Source: Desulfotomaculaceae bacterium
Lineage (GTDB): Bacteria > Bacillota > Desulfotomaculia > Desulfotomaculales > Pelotomaculaceae
Assembly: GCA_028709235.1 (NCBI GenBank)
Contig: JAQVXL010000017.1
Coordinates: forward strand, 1 to 37,064
Length of the DNA: 37,064 bases
Direction of reading: 5' to 3'
Made by a program: the position numbers and the translations under genes. The first letter of the stretch is position 1; each line of letters begins with the position of its first letter. This document shows positions 1-7,688 of the stretch, in pieces. The notes under the pieces are model-generated. The model worked only from the letters and a program-made list of their open reading frames with translations. It had not been told where the DNA came from and did no database searches.

Positions 1-1107
1 TTGCCAATCAAGGTTCAATCCACTCCATATCCTGTGTTGGCTCTGGGCGGCGATTTAAAGAATACCTTTTGTTTGATAAAAGGGGATAACGCTTATCTAA
101 GTCAGCATATGGGCGATTTAAGCAATAAGAGTTGTTTTGATGAGTTTACGAAGGCTATTGTAACCTATCAGCAGTATTTTCAGGCCAATCCTGTTATTGC
201 AGCCCATGATCTTCATCCGGATTATATTACGACCAGATTCGCACAAGGTCTGGGAATTGAAACGCTTGGCATTCAGCATCATGAGGCCCATCTTGCCAGT
301 TGTCTGGCCGAAAACAACTATAGTGGAGACGCGCTGGGGCTTGTTTGTGATGGATCAGGATATGGGCAAGATGGGGCAATTTGGGGCTTTGAATTTTTTG
401 CCGGTAAAAATGGGTTCTTTAAACGTCTGGCCCATCTGGAATATGTACACTGCCTGGCGAGTGATGGCATGGCCTTAAGACCGGATAGGATGGCCCTGTT
501 GTATTTACTTCAGCAGGGGGAGTTCAAGGATGAAAAAGGGTTGGCCAGGTACCTAAAATTACCGGAAGAGGAAGGGGCGCTCTATAAGAGATTGCTTGTC
601 AGCAACCAAAATTGCATCCTGACTTCCAGTTGTGGCCGTCTTTTTGATGCCGCAGCGGCCATTTTAGGAATATGTACTTTGAACAGGTATGAAGGGGAAG
701 CGGCCATGAGGTTGGAAGCGTTATGCGGTGAAAGAACTGAGGATTATTATCCTTATTCTATTACAGCCGCTGATTCTATGAAGATAATTTCTGTACGGGA
801 AATGTGGCCCCTGGTTATGAAAGATCTTGAGAAGATGAGGGATAAAGGGTATATTGCGGCCAAATTCCACCATACCGTGGAAAAAATGATTATCGAAACC
901 TTTAAAGCGCTTCGTCTGGAGACCGGTATTAGTACAGCAGCCCTGAGCGGAGGCGCAATGCAGAATGCTTTCCTGCTATCAGGTCTTTTAAACAGCTTGG
1001 AAAAGGAAGGATTTATTGTTCTTATTCACCGGCTGGTACCTCCCAATGATGGAGGAATAAGTTTAGGCCAGGCTGTTATGGCGGGGAGGTTGAAGCCGTG
1101 TGTATAG
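1..1107 (+). CDS. hypF: HypF, carbamoyltransferase, C-terminal part (5' end outside window)
   Basis: HypF uses carbamoyl phosphate to make the thiocarboxamide on HypE, the precursor of the cyanide ligands of the [NiFe]-hydrogenase active site. The visible 368 residues match the C-terminal Kae1/TsaD-like half: ALGGDLKNTF near residue 14, the metal-binding QHHEAH at 92-97, DGSGYG at 117-122, SSCGRLFDAAAA near 210, SGGAMQN near 316 and PPNDGGISLGQA near the end. Family members are about 750 residues, so the acylphosphatase, zinc-finger and YrdC domains should lie upstream of base 1. The TTG at base 1 is almost certainly an internal leucine codon. The stop overlaps the hypC start by 10 nt, indicating translational coupling in a hypFCDE operon. 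Confidence 0.93.
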   Translation: MPIKVQSTPYPVLALGGDLKNTFCLIKGDNAYLSQHMGDLSNKSCFDEFTKAIVTYQQYFQANPVIAAHDLHPDYITTRFAQGLGIETLGIQHHEAHLASCLAENNYSGDALGLVCDGSGYGQDGAIWGFEFFAGKNGFFKRLAHLEYVHCLASDGMALRPDRMALLYLLQQGEFKDEKGLARYLKLPEEEGALYKRLLVSNQNCILTSSCGRLFDAAAAILGICTLNRYEGEAAMRLEALCGERTEDYYPYSITAADSMKIISVREMWPLVMKDLEKMRDKGYIAAKFHHTVEKMIIETFKALRLETGISTAALSGGAMQNAFLLSGLLNSLEKEGFIVLIHRLVPPNDGGISLGQAVMAGRLKPCV

Positions 1108-1301
1108 CGATTCCTGCCAGGGTCTTGTCCATATCAGGGGATGAAGCTGAAGTGGACCTGGCGGGTAGTAGTATAAAAATATGTACCGCCCTGGTTTCCG
1201 GTATCGAAATCGGTGATTTTGTCCTGGTACATGCCGGCTTTGCTTTGCATGTGATGAAAGAGTTAGAAGATATTTATTGTTTTGATCGGGAGGAAACCTA
1301 A
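1098..1301 (+). CDS. hypC: HypC, hydrogenase assembly chaperone
   Basis: A small 67-residue protein beginning MCIAIPARV. The Cys2 next to the initiator is the invariant HypC residue that carries the Fe(CN)2CO unit together with HypD and contacts the hydrogenase large-subunit precursor. Length and the OB-like beta pattern fit the HypC/HupF family. The start is GTG at 1098, preceded by a GGGGAGG site inside the end of hypF, with a 10-nt overlap of the two genes. It sits between hypF and hypD in the usual maturation order. Identification is secure from the N-terminal motif and the neighbours. Confidence 0.95.
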   Translation: MCIAIPARVLSISGDEAEVDLAGSSIKICTALVSGIEIGDFVLVHAGFALHVMKELEDIYCFDREET

Positions 1302-1305
1302 TATT

Positions 1306-2406
1306 TTGGTAAACAGGGCTGCAATAAGTCAGTTGGCACAGAAGATTTCCGGCAAAGTATCATACCCGGTAAGAATCATGGAAGTATGCGGAACACATAC
1401 CATGAATATTGCCCGTTTTGGAATAAAGCAACTTCTCCCTCCCGGCATAAAGCTTATTTCCGGACCGGGTTGTCCGGTCTGCGTTACAGAAGAGAGTGAT
1501 ATTGATTTAATCCAGGAGTTGGCAAGAATTGCAGGTGTAACCGTATTCACTTTCGGTGATTTATACAGAATACCAGGCAGTGAGGGCAGCCTGGAAAAGC
1601 TTAATGGAGAGGGTGCAGACGTTCGTATTACAGTTTCTCCCTTGGAGGCAGTACATTATGCGGAGCAGAATCCAGCGAGAGAAGTTGTTTTTATAGCTAT
1701 CGGTTTTGAGACCACAGCGCCGGTTGCAGCTGTTATGATTGATTTAGTCCGGAAAAAAGGGATAAAGAACTTTAGTGTATTGTCCTTTCATAAGAGAATC
1801 CCGCCTGTTTTAATGGAATTAGTTAGAGAGGATAGTAACTATATCGATGGTTTTTTATTGCCCGGCCATGTCAGCACCGTAATCGGGACCGATGAGTATC
1901 AACCCCTTGCTAAGATTTGGTCCAAGCCCGGAGTGGTTACGGGGTTTGAACCGGAAGATATCCTGCAAGGAATTTATGCAATTTTAGAACAAATATCGGA
2001 GAAGTCTTGCAGAATTGAGATTCAGTATAAACGGGGGGTCAATAAGGAGGGGGTACCTCTAGCCAGAGAATATATGAGTAATTATTTTGAATTCTGTGAT
2101 GCGTCATGGAGAGGATTAGGAGTCATTTCTGAAAGTGGACTGGCAATTCGAAAAAAATTTCGGGACTTTGATGGGTTTTACAGGTTTAGCCTGGGAAACA
2201 GGATTATTAAAAGGGCGCCAATTACAACTTGTTCCTGTGGAGAAATCCTGCGGGGGGTTAAAGTGCCGTGTGAGTGCCTTCTTTTTGGCTCGGTTTGCAA
2301 ACCGGACAATCCCGTAGGTCCTTGTATGGTTTCGTCTGAAGGGTCATGCGCAGCCAGCTATAATTATCCCAGCCGTTATGAGGACCCGTCTATAATGAAA
2401 GGGTAA
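1306..2406 (+). CDS. hypD: HypD, Fe-S scaffold for Fe(CN)2CO assembly
   Basis: HypD holds the iron centre while HypE delivers cyanide and works in complex with HypC. Family motifs are plain: EVCGTHT (Cys28), GPGCPVC (Cys56 and Cys59), GFETTAP, LPGHVS, and a C-terminal cysteine-rich stretch (TTCSCGEILRG, CECLLFGSVC, GPCMVSSEGSCAA) that binds the [4Fe-4S] cluster. The frame is open from TTG 1282, but the GGGAGG site at 1288-1293 lies inside that extension and points to TTG 1306 as the start, giving 366 residues. This puts the gene 4 nt after hypC. hypE follows 3 nt after the stop. Function is confident; the start is inferred. Confidence 0.93.
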   Translation: MVNRAAISQLAQKISGKVSYPVRIMEVCGTHTMNIARFGIKQLLPPGIKLISGPGCPVCVTEESDIDLIQELARIAGVTVFTFGDLYRIPGSEGSLEKLNGEGADVRITVSPLEAVHYAEQNPAREVVFIAIGFETTAPVAAVMIDLVRKKGIKNFSVLSFHKRIPPVLMELVREDSNYIDGFLLPGHVSTVIGTDEYQPLAKIWSKPGVVTGFEPEDILQGIYAILEQISEKSCRIEIQYKRGVNKEGVPLAREYMSNYFEFCDASWRGLGVISESGLAIRKKFRDFDGFYRFSLGNRIIKRAPITTCSCGEILRGVKVPCECLLFGSVCKPDNPVGPCMVSSEGSCAASYNYPSRYEDPSIMKG

Positions 2407-2409
2407 ATT

Positions 2410-3414
2410 ATGAAGAATAAAAAAATTACCCTCTCTCATGGAGCGGGCGGTTCAATGACGCAGCAGTTGGTGGAAGAACTATTTATTAAGTATTTCCATA
2501 ACCCTATTCTAGATAGTCAGCTTGATTCTGCCATGCTATCTCTAAAGGCCGGGAGATGGGCTATGACTACCGACAGTTTTGTGGTTAAACCCGTTTTCTT
2601 TCCCGGAGGAGATATTGGAAAATTATCAGTCTGCGGTACGATTAACGACCTTGCTGTAATGGGGGCAGCGCCGTTATATCTAACATGCTCTTTTATTATA
2701 GAAGAGGGTTTTGATATCGGAGACCTTGAAATAATTGTTCAGAGCATGAATAGCACAGCAAGAAAAGATGGTTTAACAATTGTTGCAGGAGATACAAAAG
2801 TAGTGGAAAGGGGTTATTGTGATGGTGTTTACATCACAACAACAGGACTGGGGATAGTACCAAACTGGATAAATTATTCACCGTCGGCTATGCAAGTTGA
2901 AGATCGAGTCATTATCACTGCGCCGCCAGGAGCACATGGATTATCAGTTTTCGCGGCACGGAACAACCTGGGGGTAGACCCACCTCCGCAAAGCGACTGT
3001 GCCAGCTTGTTTTCACTCATTGAACCCCTTAATTCATTGGAAGTCCGGTGTATGCGTGACCCGACCAGAGGAGGGTTGGCTGCTGTACTAAATGAGTTAG
3101 CTGTAAAAGGCAAGAAAGGTATAAAGATTGATGAATCATTAATCCCGATAGATTCCACTGTCGCTTACCTGATGGAACTTCTGGGCCTGGAACCTTATCA
3201 GTTAGCCAACGAGGGGGCAGCAGTTATAATTGTCTCAAAAAAAGATGCTGAACGTGCACTGGAGATACTGAGAGGACATCCATTAGGAAGAAAAGCTTCC
3301 ATTATAGGTAAAATAACGGCTGAAATCCCAGGTCAAGTTTTAATGGTAACTTATCTGGGTACGGAAAGAATAATGCAGATGCCAAGTGGAGTGATAATTC
3401 CACGAATATGCTGA
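2410..3414 (+). CDS. hypE: HypE, carbamoyl dehydratase
   Basis: HypE dehydrates its own S-carbamoylated C-terminal cysteine with ATP to a thiocyanate and passes CN to iron on HypCD. The 334-residue protein has the PurM/ThiL-like fold signatures SHGAGGSM near residue 10, TTDSFVVKPVFFPGGDIGKLSVCGTINDLAVMGA near 58-90, AGDTKVVERG and MRDPTRGGLA. It ends exactly in PRIC, with the catalytic Cys as the last residue. ATG 2410 follows the hypD stop by 3 nt. It is the last recognisable gene of the operon; hypA and hypB are not seen and may lie upstream of the window. Confidence 0.95.
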   Translation: MKNKKITLSHGAGGSMTQQLVEELFIKYFHNPILDSQLDSAMLSLKAGRWAMTTDSFVVKPVFFPGGDIGKLSVCGTINDLAVMGAAPLYLTCSFIIEEGFDIGDLEIIVQSMNSTARKDGLTIVAGDTKVVERGYCDGVYITTTGLGIVPNWINYSPSAMQVEDRVIITAPPGAHGLSVFAARNNLGVDPPPQSDCASLFSLIEPLNSLEVRCMRDPTRGGLAAVLNELAVKGKKGIKIDESLIPIDSTVAYLMELLGLEPYQLANEGAAVIIVSKKDAERALEILRGHPLGRKASIIGKITAEIPGQVLMVTYLGTERIMQMPSGVIIPRIC

Positions 3415-3537
3415 AGTTTGATTTTTCTTGCAAAAGGAGGTGGCGTTGATTTCCGATGCACTAAAAGTCCGGCGCAACCGCACTCACTTTCCGATTTGAC
3501 TGCACTTTGGAATGTTGTAGCCAAGTAATAAGACATG
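3415..3537. other. Gap between hypE and comM with an SD-led 17-codon ORF
   Basis: The convergent gap holds no clear terminator. It does contain a strong Shine-Dalgarno-like AAAGGAGGTGG near 3434, followed by a short open frame MISDALKVRRNRTHFPI ending in TGA. The peptide has no recognisable function. It could be the remnant 5' end of a lost gene (its start is vaguely like nitroreductase N-termini) or a chance match. Confidence 0.3.
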
Positions 3538-5097
3538 CTAATAGTATGAATAAATCCTGTCCAGGGAGCGGTACTGGATGGCCTCGGCCAAATGGGATTC
3601 GTTTATAAGTTCCGAGCCCTCCAGATCTGCTATGGTGCGGGAGACTTTTAAAATTTTATCGTGTGACCGGGCGCTCAGCGCAAGCTTTTTAAAAGCGGAC
3701 TGAAAAAGAGCGCGGGCGCCTTTCGTCATTTTACAGAGCCGGCGTACTTCCTTCGGCCCCATTCGGGCGTTACAGGTGGGCGCCTGGGAGCGGGCGTTTC
3801 TTTGTGCTTCATCCCTGAACCTTTTACGCTGGCGTTCCCGCGCTGCTTCCACCCTTTTTTTAATCGACGACGAGCTCTCCGGTTTTCTTCCTGAGTTTAT
3901 TTCCTCGTAGGGCAGCCTCGGCACTTCGATGCAGATATCGATGCGGTCCAAGAGCGGGCCGGAGAGGCGGGAAATATAGCGCTGCACCTGGTGGGGAGTG
4001 CAGACGCACTCGCGCAGGGTGTCGCCCAGATAGCCGCAGGGACAAGGGTTGAGCGCGCCTACGAGCATTAATCTGGCTGGATATGTTAGGGAAATGGTGG
4101 CTCTAGATATTGTAACAACTCCATCTTCAAGAGGCTGACGGAGGGCCTCCAGTGCGTCTTTTTGAAATTCAGGCATTTCATCCAAAAATAAAATGCCGTG
4201 GTGGGCGAGGCTTATTTCGCCGGGGCGGGGTATTCTGCCGCCGCCGACGATGCCGATAGTAGAAGCGGTATGATGGGGCGCCCTGAAGGGCCTGCGGGTA
4301 ACCAGCGGTATGTCCGGTGTGAGCAGGCCGGCCAGGCTGTAAATTTTAGTTGTTTCAATAGACTCCTGAAAAGTCATGTCCGGCAGGATCCCGGGCAGGC
4401 GGCGGGCCAGCATTGTTTTGCCTGAACCTGGACTGCCGAACATAATCAGGTTGTGCGAGCCGGCAGCGGCTACCTCCAGGGACCGCCTGGCGGTATGCTG
4501 CCCTTTTACATCGGTGAAGTCGGGCCAATCAGCCCCAGCGGAACTCATATAACCGGCCAGGTCCAAAACATATGGAGCTATCTCGTTTTCACCCCGCAAA
4601 AAACCGGTTAGCTCCGCCAGGCTGCCGGCGGGGAAAATAGCAGCGCCTTCAACCAGCGCCGCTTCAGCGGCATTTTCTCTGGGGACAATTATTTCGTTCA
4701 TTGACGCGCCTACAGCAGCCAGCACGTTGGGCAGCGCCCCGGCCACACTGCGCAGAGAGCCGTTTAAAGAAAGTTCACCCAGGTAGGCGAAACGCCCGTA
4801 CTGCTCCGGGGTAAGCTGTGCGGTAGCGGCCAGGATCCCCACTGCAATCGGCAGATCATAAATGGGACCTTCTTTTTTTAAATCAGCCGGCGCCAGGTTC
4901 ACCGTAATTCTCTTAACCGGAAACTCCAGGCCGGAATTCTTTATTGCCGCGCGGACGCGGTCTTTTGATTCCCTGACCGAGGCGTCAGGCAGCCCGACGA
5001 TGTCAAAAGAGGGCAGGCCGTTGGAAACATCAACTTCCACTTCCACTACCTGGCCGTCCAGGCCGTGCAGGGCGGTACTTTTTACGATGGCTATCAT
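3538..5097 (-). CDS. comM: ComM/YifB-family Mg-chelatase-like AAA+ ATPase
   Basis: A 519-residue AAA+ ATPase of the YifB/ComM family. In Haemophilus and other transformable bacteria ComM is a hexameric helicase promoting branch migration during natural transformation; the role in Firmicutes is less defined. Domain order is an N-terminal ChlI/Lon-protease-like domain (1-170; HGLDGQVVEVEVDVSNGLPSFDIVGLPD), Walker A GSPGSGKT at 221-228, Walker B GILFLDEMPEF, sensor ALNPCPCG with the family cysteines, LLDRIDI and the C-terminal lid. The frame opens at 5160, but ATG 5097 (MIAIVKS) has an ACGGAGG site 8 nt upstream and matches the family start. The gene is convergent with hypE and divergent from the small gene at 5303. 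Confidence 0.92.
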   Translation of the reverse strand: MIAIVKSTALHGLDGQVVEVEVDVSNGLPSFDIVGLPDASVRESKDRVRAAIKNSGLEFPVKRITVNLAPADLKKEGPIYDLPIAVGILAATAQLTPEQYGRFAYLGELSLNGSLRSVAGALPNVLAAVGASMNEIIVPRENAAEAALVEGAAIFPAGSLAELTGFLRGENEIAPYVLDLAGYMSSAGADWPDFTDVKGQHTARRSLEVAAAGSHNLIMFGSPGSGKTMLARRLPGILPDMTFQESIETTKIYSLAGLLTPDIPLVTRRPFRAPHHTASTIGIVGGGRIPRPGEISLAHHGILFLDEMPEFQKDALEALRQPLEDGVVTISRATISLTYPARLMLVGALNPCPCGYLGDTLRECVCTPHQVQRYISRLSGPLLDRIDICIEVPRLPYEEINSGRKPESSSSIKKRVEAARERQRKRFRDEAQRNARSQAPTCNARMGPKEVRRLCKMTKGARALFQSAFKKLALSARSHDKILKVSRTIADLEGSELINESHLAEAIQYRSLDRIYSYY

Positions 5098-5252
5098 CAG
5101 GGCCTCCGTTAAATAGCTATTTTTACCATTATTCGACTGCCAGCTCCTTAATCCTTCCAAAAAAAAGCAGCGAGTGTTGCTAATTTCAAAACGCTTTTTT
5201 TATTGGCAGTATTCGCCAATAGCCCCCTTAACATTTTCCGCCTGATTTGATA

Positions 5253-5261
5253 TGGTATAAT
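5253..5261 (+). promoter_or_regulatory. Extended -10 promoter (TGG TATAAT)
   Basis: TGG followed by a perfect TATAAT lies about 45 nt before the small gene at 5303. No good -35 box is visible at 16-18 bp, as expected for an extended -10 promoter. It probably serves the small + strand gene cluster. Confidence 0.55.
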
Positions 5262-5302
5262 TAATATAAAATGCGCCGGCAGGGTGCAGTTTCAGAAGAG
5301 GA

Positions 5303-5521
5303 GTGATAGCAATCTTTAAGTTTGGTATAAAAAACAAGAAAGTAAAAGAACTGCGGAAAAACCAGGGCTTGACGGCCAGGGAACTGGCGCAGTTGGTAAA
5401 GCTGGACACCATCGATATTTTAAAAATTGACGATATGAAGGTAAAAGATTTATCAGGACCGTTAAAAACAAAGGTTATGCCTATTTTAAGCGGGAACTAT
5501 ATGAATAAAATACCTTATTAA
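5303..5521 (+). CDS. Small HTH-like (XRE-type) protein
   Basis: A basic protein of about 70 residues. The segment VKELRKNQGLTARELAQLVKLDTIDILKIDDMKVKDL resembles a Cro/C1-type helix-turn-helix: LTARELAQLVKLD fits helices 2-3. The C-terminal half (PLKTKVMPILSGNYMNKIPY) is not recognised. It is shorter than a typical XRE regulator and has no effector domain, so it may be a small DNA-binding protein or only HTH-like. The GTG at 5303 directly abuts the AGGAG at 5298-5302, too close for normal initiation, so the real start may be a few codons in, for example ATC 5312. A promoter with an extended -10 lies just upstream. Confidence 0.6.
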   Translation: MIAIFKFGIKNKKVKELRKNQGLTARELAQLVKLDTIDILKIDDMKVKDLSGPLKTKVMPILSGNYMNKIPY

Positions 5522-5642
5522 AATATAGAAGTTATAATCAGTGTTGCGAGAGCGCAGCGCATATTACCGGCAGAAATTTGGCACTATAACAAGGAAGTAA
5601 ATCTAGTAGTGTTCAAATATTAAATTGAAAGGTCTTGAGGTT

Positions 5643-6158
5643 ATGGACGGTGGTAACGGTCCCAAAAGAAAAGCACGGACCGGCCTGCTTAAGTTGTTCA
5701 GAGACGCCTTAAACGAAGCAATGGAAAAAGATCCTGTCGGGCATATTAAGGATAGTTACAATCACAAGCTGGATAGTGAATACAGCACTGAGCTCGGGCC
5801 TGATCCTTCCCAGGACGGCCCCGGGGAAGACCCGATCCAGACGATCAGGGACAGTTATGATCAGAGACTGGACCAAGAGTTTCTAGTCCAGACCGGCAGC
5901 ATCTCCGAGGCAGAAGCGCAGGAGGCTGATCCGATCCAATACATGCGGGACACTTACGATAAAATTTTAGATACCGAATATACAAAACCGGCAGCAGTGC
6001 CGGACGCCCCCCAGCAGGAAAATAACAATGACACCGGGGTTGACCCGTTACAGCGGATCAAAGAAGCCTATGGCCAGATGTTTGATAATCAAGAAAACAA
6101 ATACCAGGCCGGGCAAAAACAAAATGAACAGTTACCGTGGTGGAAGAAGTTATTCTAA
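5643..6158 (+). CDS. Acidic protein with four internal DPxxxIRDSYDxxLD repeats
   Basis: Not assigned to a known family. From ATG 5643 the protein has 171 residues, begins with a basic stretch (NGPKRKARTGLLKLFRDAL) and ends with WWKKLF. Between these are four degenerate copies of an 18-residue unit, at about 30-47, 63-80, 96-113 and 134-151. The consensus is D-P-[VIL]-x-x-[IM]-[KR]-[DE]-[STA]-Y-x-x-x-[LF]-D. They are joined by linkers rich in Pro, Asp, Glu and Gln. There is no signal peptide, membrane segment or cysteine. A GAGG and an AAAGG precede ATG 5643; the TTG at 5625 would lie before these sites. It lies upstream of a CotF-type gene, so a spore-related role is possible but is inference only. 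Confidence 0.75.
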   Translation: MDGGNGPKRKARTGLLKLFRDALNEAMEKDPVGHIKDSYNHKLDSEYSTELGPDPSQDGPGEDPIQTIRDSYDQRLDQEFLVQTGSISEAEAQEADPIQYMRDTYDKILDTEYTKPAAVPDAPQQENNNDTGVDPLQRIKEAYGQMFDNQENKYQAGQKQNEQLPWWKKLF

Positions 6159-6188
6159 GATAAGTAAAAATATAAGGATGAGGTGTAG

Positions 6189-6470
6189 TTGAGCAGACGG
6201 CGGTTCATGCGTTTTCACACTCTGGAAAACCTGGATAGCTTTTTTAAGGAAGCAAAAAGCCGGGAACTGGTTTTTAAAGCCCATCCTATCTCAGGCGATC
6301 CTGAACGATTCAGATACGACAGCAAGGAACAATCGGTATCAAGCCTGGAAGACGGCGCCAGGTTTGACAGTATGATTGATTTTTATAGATATGTCTTTCA
6401 GTGTGATCCTGAAGGTTACCCGAACACGGAACACATCGACCTGGAGTTGTGGGAACCCAGGATATTTTGA
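6189..6470 (+). CDS. Hypothetical 93-residue protein
   Basis: Unrecognised protein, MSRRRFMRFHTLENLDSFF..., ending in DLELWEPRIF. It is mixed charged and soluble-looking, with no cysteine cluster or membrane span; PISGDPERFRYDSKEQSV and DFYRYVFQCDPEGYP suggest a small compact domain. The TTG start at 6189 has GGATGAGGTG just upstream; an ATG at 6207 is possible but lacks a good site. It lies 30 nt after the four-repeat protein and 60 nt before the CotF-type gene, in the same direction, so cotranscription is likely. Function unknown. Confidence 0.65.
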   Translation: MSRRRFMRFHTLENLDSFFKEAKSRELVFKAHPISGDPERFRYDSKEQSVSSLEDGARFDSMIDFYRYVFQCDPEGYPNTEHIDLELWEPRIF

Positions 6471-6530
6471 ATAATAAGGTCAGATTAGCAGCATAATAAT
6501 GGCATAAAACAATAGAAAGGATATGATATT

Positions 6531-7139
6531 ATGCCTGCTAACCTGGGCGCCCATGAAACAATGGAATTACACGAGATCCTCACCCACTCAATCGATAGCA
6601 TTAACCAGCTGCAGCTGTACCGTCCCCATGTGAGAGACAGCCAGCTCAAAAACATCCTGGACAACCAAATAAATTTTGTCAGCCAAGAATACAACAATAT
6701 GGTCAATGCCATCAGCCAGCGGGGCCGGGGAGAAGCTGTTCCTTATCGCAAAATCGGCAATGTCAGCCCCTCCTATGGTTTGCGGAACCCGGGTTCCGTG
6801 GCGCCTAATATTTCAGCCGATGAGCTTGACGACAGGGATATTGCCAGCGGGATGCTGGGCATGCACAAGTCATCAGCCGTCATGAAGATGACCGCTTCTC
6901 TCGAATTCGCAGATCCTCTCTTGAGGCGCATGATCCAGCAAGGGGCGATGAACTGTTCCGAACAGGCTTTTGAGGTTTGGAACTATATGAATCAAAAAGG
7001 CTATTACCAGGTACCGACGATGAAAGAAATGACAACCGAAACGGTGATCAATACTTTCCAGCCTGCTCACACGGGTCAAGTGGGCCATATGGGTTATATG
7101 AGCCACAGCCATGTGGGCCAAACGGGACATATCAGTTAA
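6531..7139 (+). CDS. CotF-family spore coat protein
   Basis: A 202-residue protein of the CotF/YraD ferritin-like coat family. The N-terminal half (ANLGAHETMELHEILTHSIDSINQLQLYRPHVRDSQLKNILDNQINFVSQEYNNMV) is the first helical pair. A second helical segment (ISADELDDRDIASGMLGMHKSSAVMKMTASLEFADPLLRRMIQQGAMNCSEQAFEVWNYMNQKGYYQVPTM) is typical of these proteins. The tail, about 25 residues, is rich in His, Gly and Met (HTGQVGHMGYMSHSHVGQTGHIS), which may bind metal. ATG 6531 follows an AAAGGAT site. A strong terminator comes right after. It is likely a structural coat or spore-associated protein made late in sporulation; it could instead be one of the vegetatively expressed YraD-like proteins. 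Confidence 0.82.
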   Translation: MPANLGAHETMELHEILTHSIDSINQLQLYRPHVRDSQLKNILDNQINFVSQEYNNMVNAISQRGRGEAVPYRKIGNVSPSYGLRNPGSVAPNISADELDDRDIASGMLGMHKSSAVMKMTASLEFADPLLRRMIQQGAMNCSEQAFEVWNYMNQKGYYQVPTMKEMTTETVINTFQPAHTGQVGHMGYMSHSHVGQTGHIS

Positions 7140-7157
7140 AACCACCACATCTCAGTT

Positions 7158-7196
7158 AAAACCAGGCCCTTGGCCAAAAGCCAGGGGCCTGGTTTT
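7158..7196 (+). terminator. Rho-independent terminator after the CotF-type gene
   Basis: A 17-bp stem (AAAACCAGGCCCTTGGC against GCCAGGGGCCTGGTTTT, one G-T pair) with a CAAAA loop, ending in TTTT. It starts 19 nt after the coat-protein stop. The A-run on the left arm means it could also stop transcription from the other strand. Confidence 0.92.
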
Positions 7197-7316
7197 GTCA
7201 TTTTCAATGAAGAAATAATTTATTGTTAATCAGATATTAATAAAAAAATAATGTCTTTATTGTATTATATTAACTGGTAGGCTAGTGAAATATAATCATC
7301 AGGAAGGTGATGCTTA

Positions 7317-7490
7317 ATGAGCATGGAGCGAGTCGAGTTGCTGGTTGCTATTGAAAATACCCAGAACAAAATTAACTCGGTAAAAGAAATGCTGACCGAG
7401 GCCAGTGAACAAAGTATCGCCGCGGAACTGCAGGCTAAACTGAAAAGCCTGCTGCACACTCACATTGGGCTGATCGACCAACTGGGATGA
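7317..7490 (+). CDS. Hypothetical 57-residue helical protein
   Basis: A short gene encoding MSMERVELLVAIENTQNKIN... ending in HTHIGLIDQLG. It is almost wholly predicted helix with hydrophobic heptad spacing, so probably a two-helix hairpin or small coiled coil. There is no cysteine, signal or membrane segment. ATG 7317 is preceded by a strong AGGAAGGTGA site 6 nt upstream, and a canonical terminator follows at 7525, so the unit is bounded by terminators on both sides and looks like a real monocistronic gene. Not recognised; the cluster hints at a spore or stationary-phase role, but nothing in the sequence proves it. Confidence 0.7.
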   Translation: MSMERVELLVAIENTQNKINSVKEMLTEASEQSIAAELQAKLKSLLHTHIGLIDQLG

Positions 7491-7524
7491 TAGAAAGCAG
7501 AATAAACCGGAGGTTCCGGTTCCT

Positions 7525-7547
7525 AAAACCGCCGCAAGGCGGTTTTT
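7525..7547 (+). terminator. Rho-independent terminator after the 57-residue gene
   Basis: Perfect stem AAAACCGCC / GGCGGTTTT with a GCAA tetraloop and a T5 run. A second small inverted repeat (AACCGGA-GGT-TCCGGTT, 7505-7521) precedes it, so the RNA end may form two stacked hairpins. Confidence 0.93.
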
Positions 7548-7688
7548 GCCTGGCAGGATTTAATCGGGGGGATAATAGGGTCAAAGAATATTTGTCTAAG
7601 ATTGCTTAAATATGTTAATCTTTAAGGAATCGGGTCCCTGTAAATCCTGTTAACTTGTTTGCCATTATTTTGGAGCCGAGGGGTTTTT

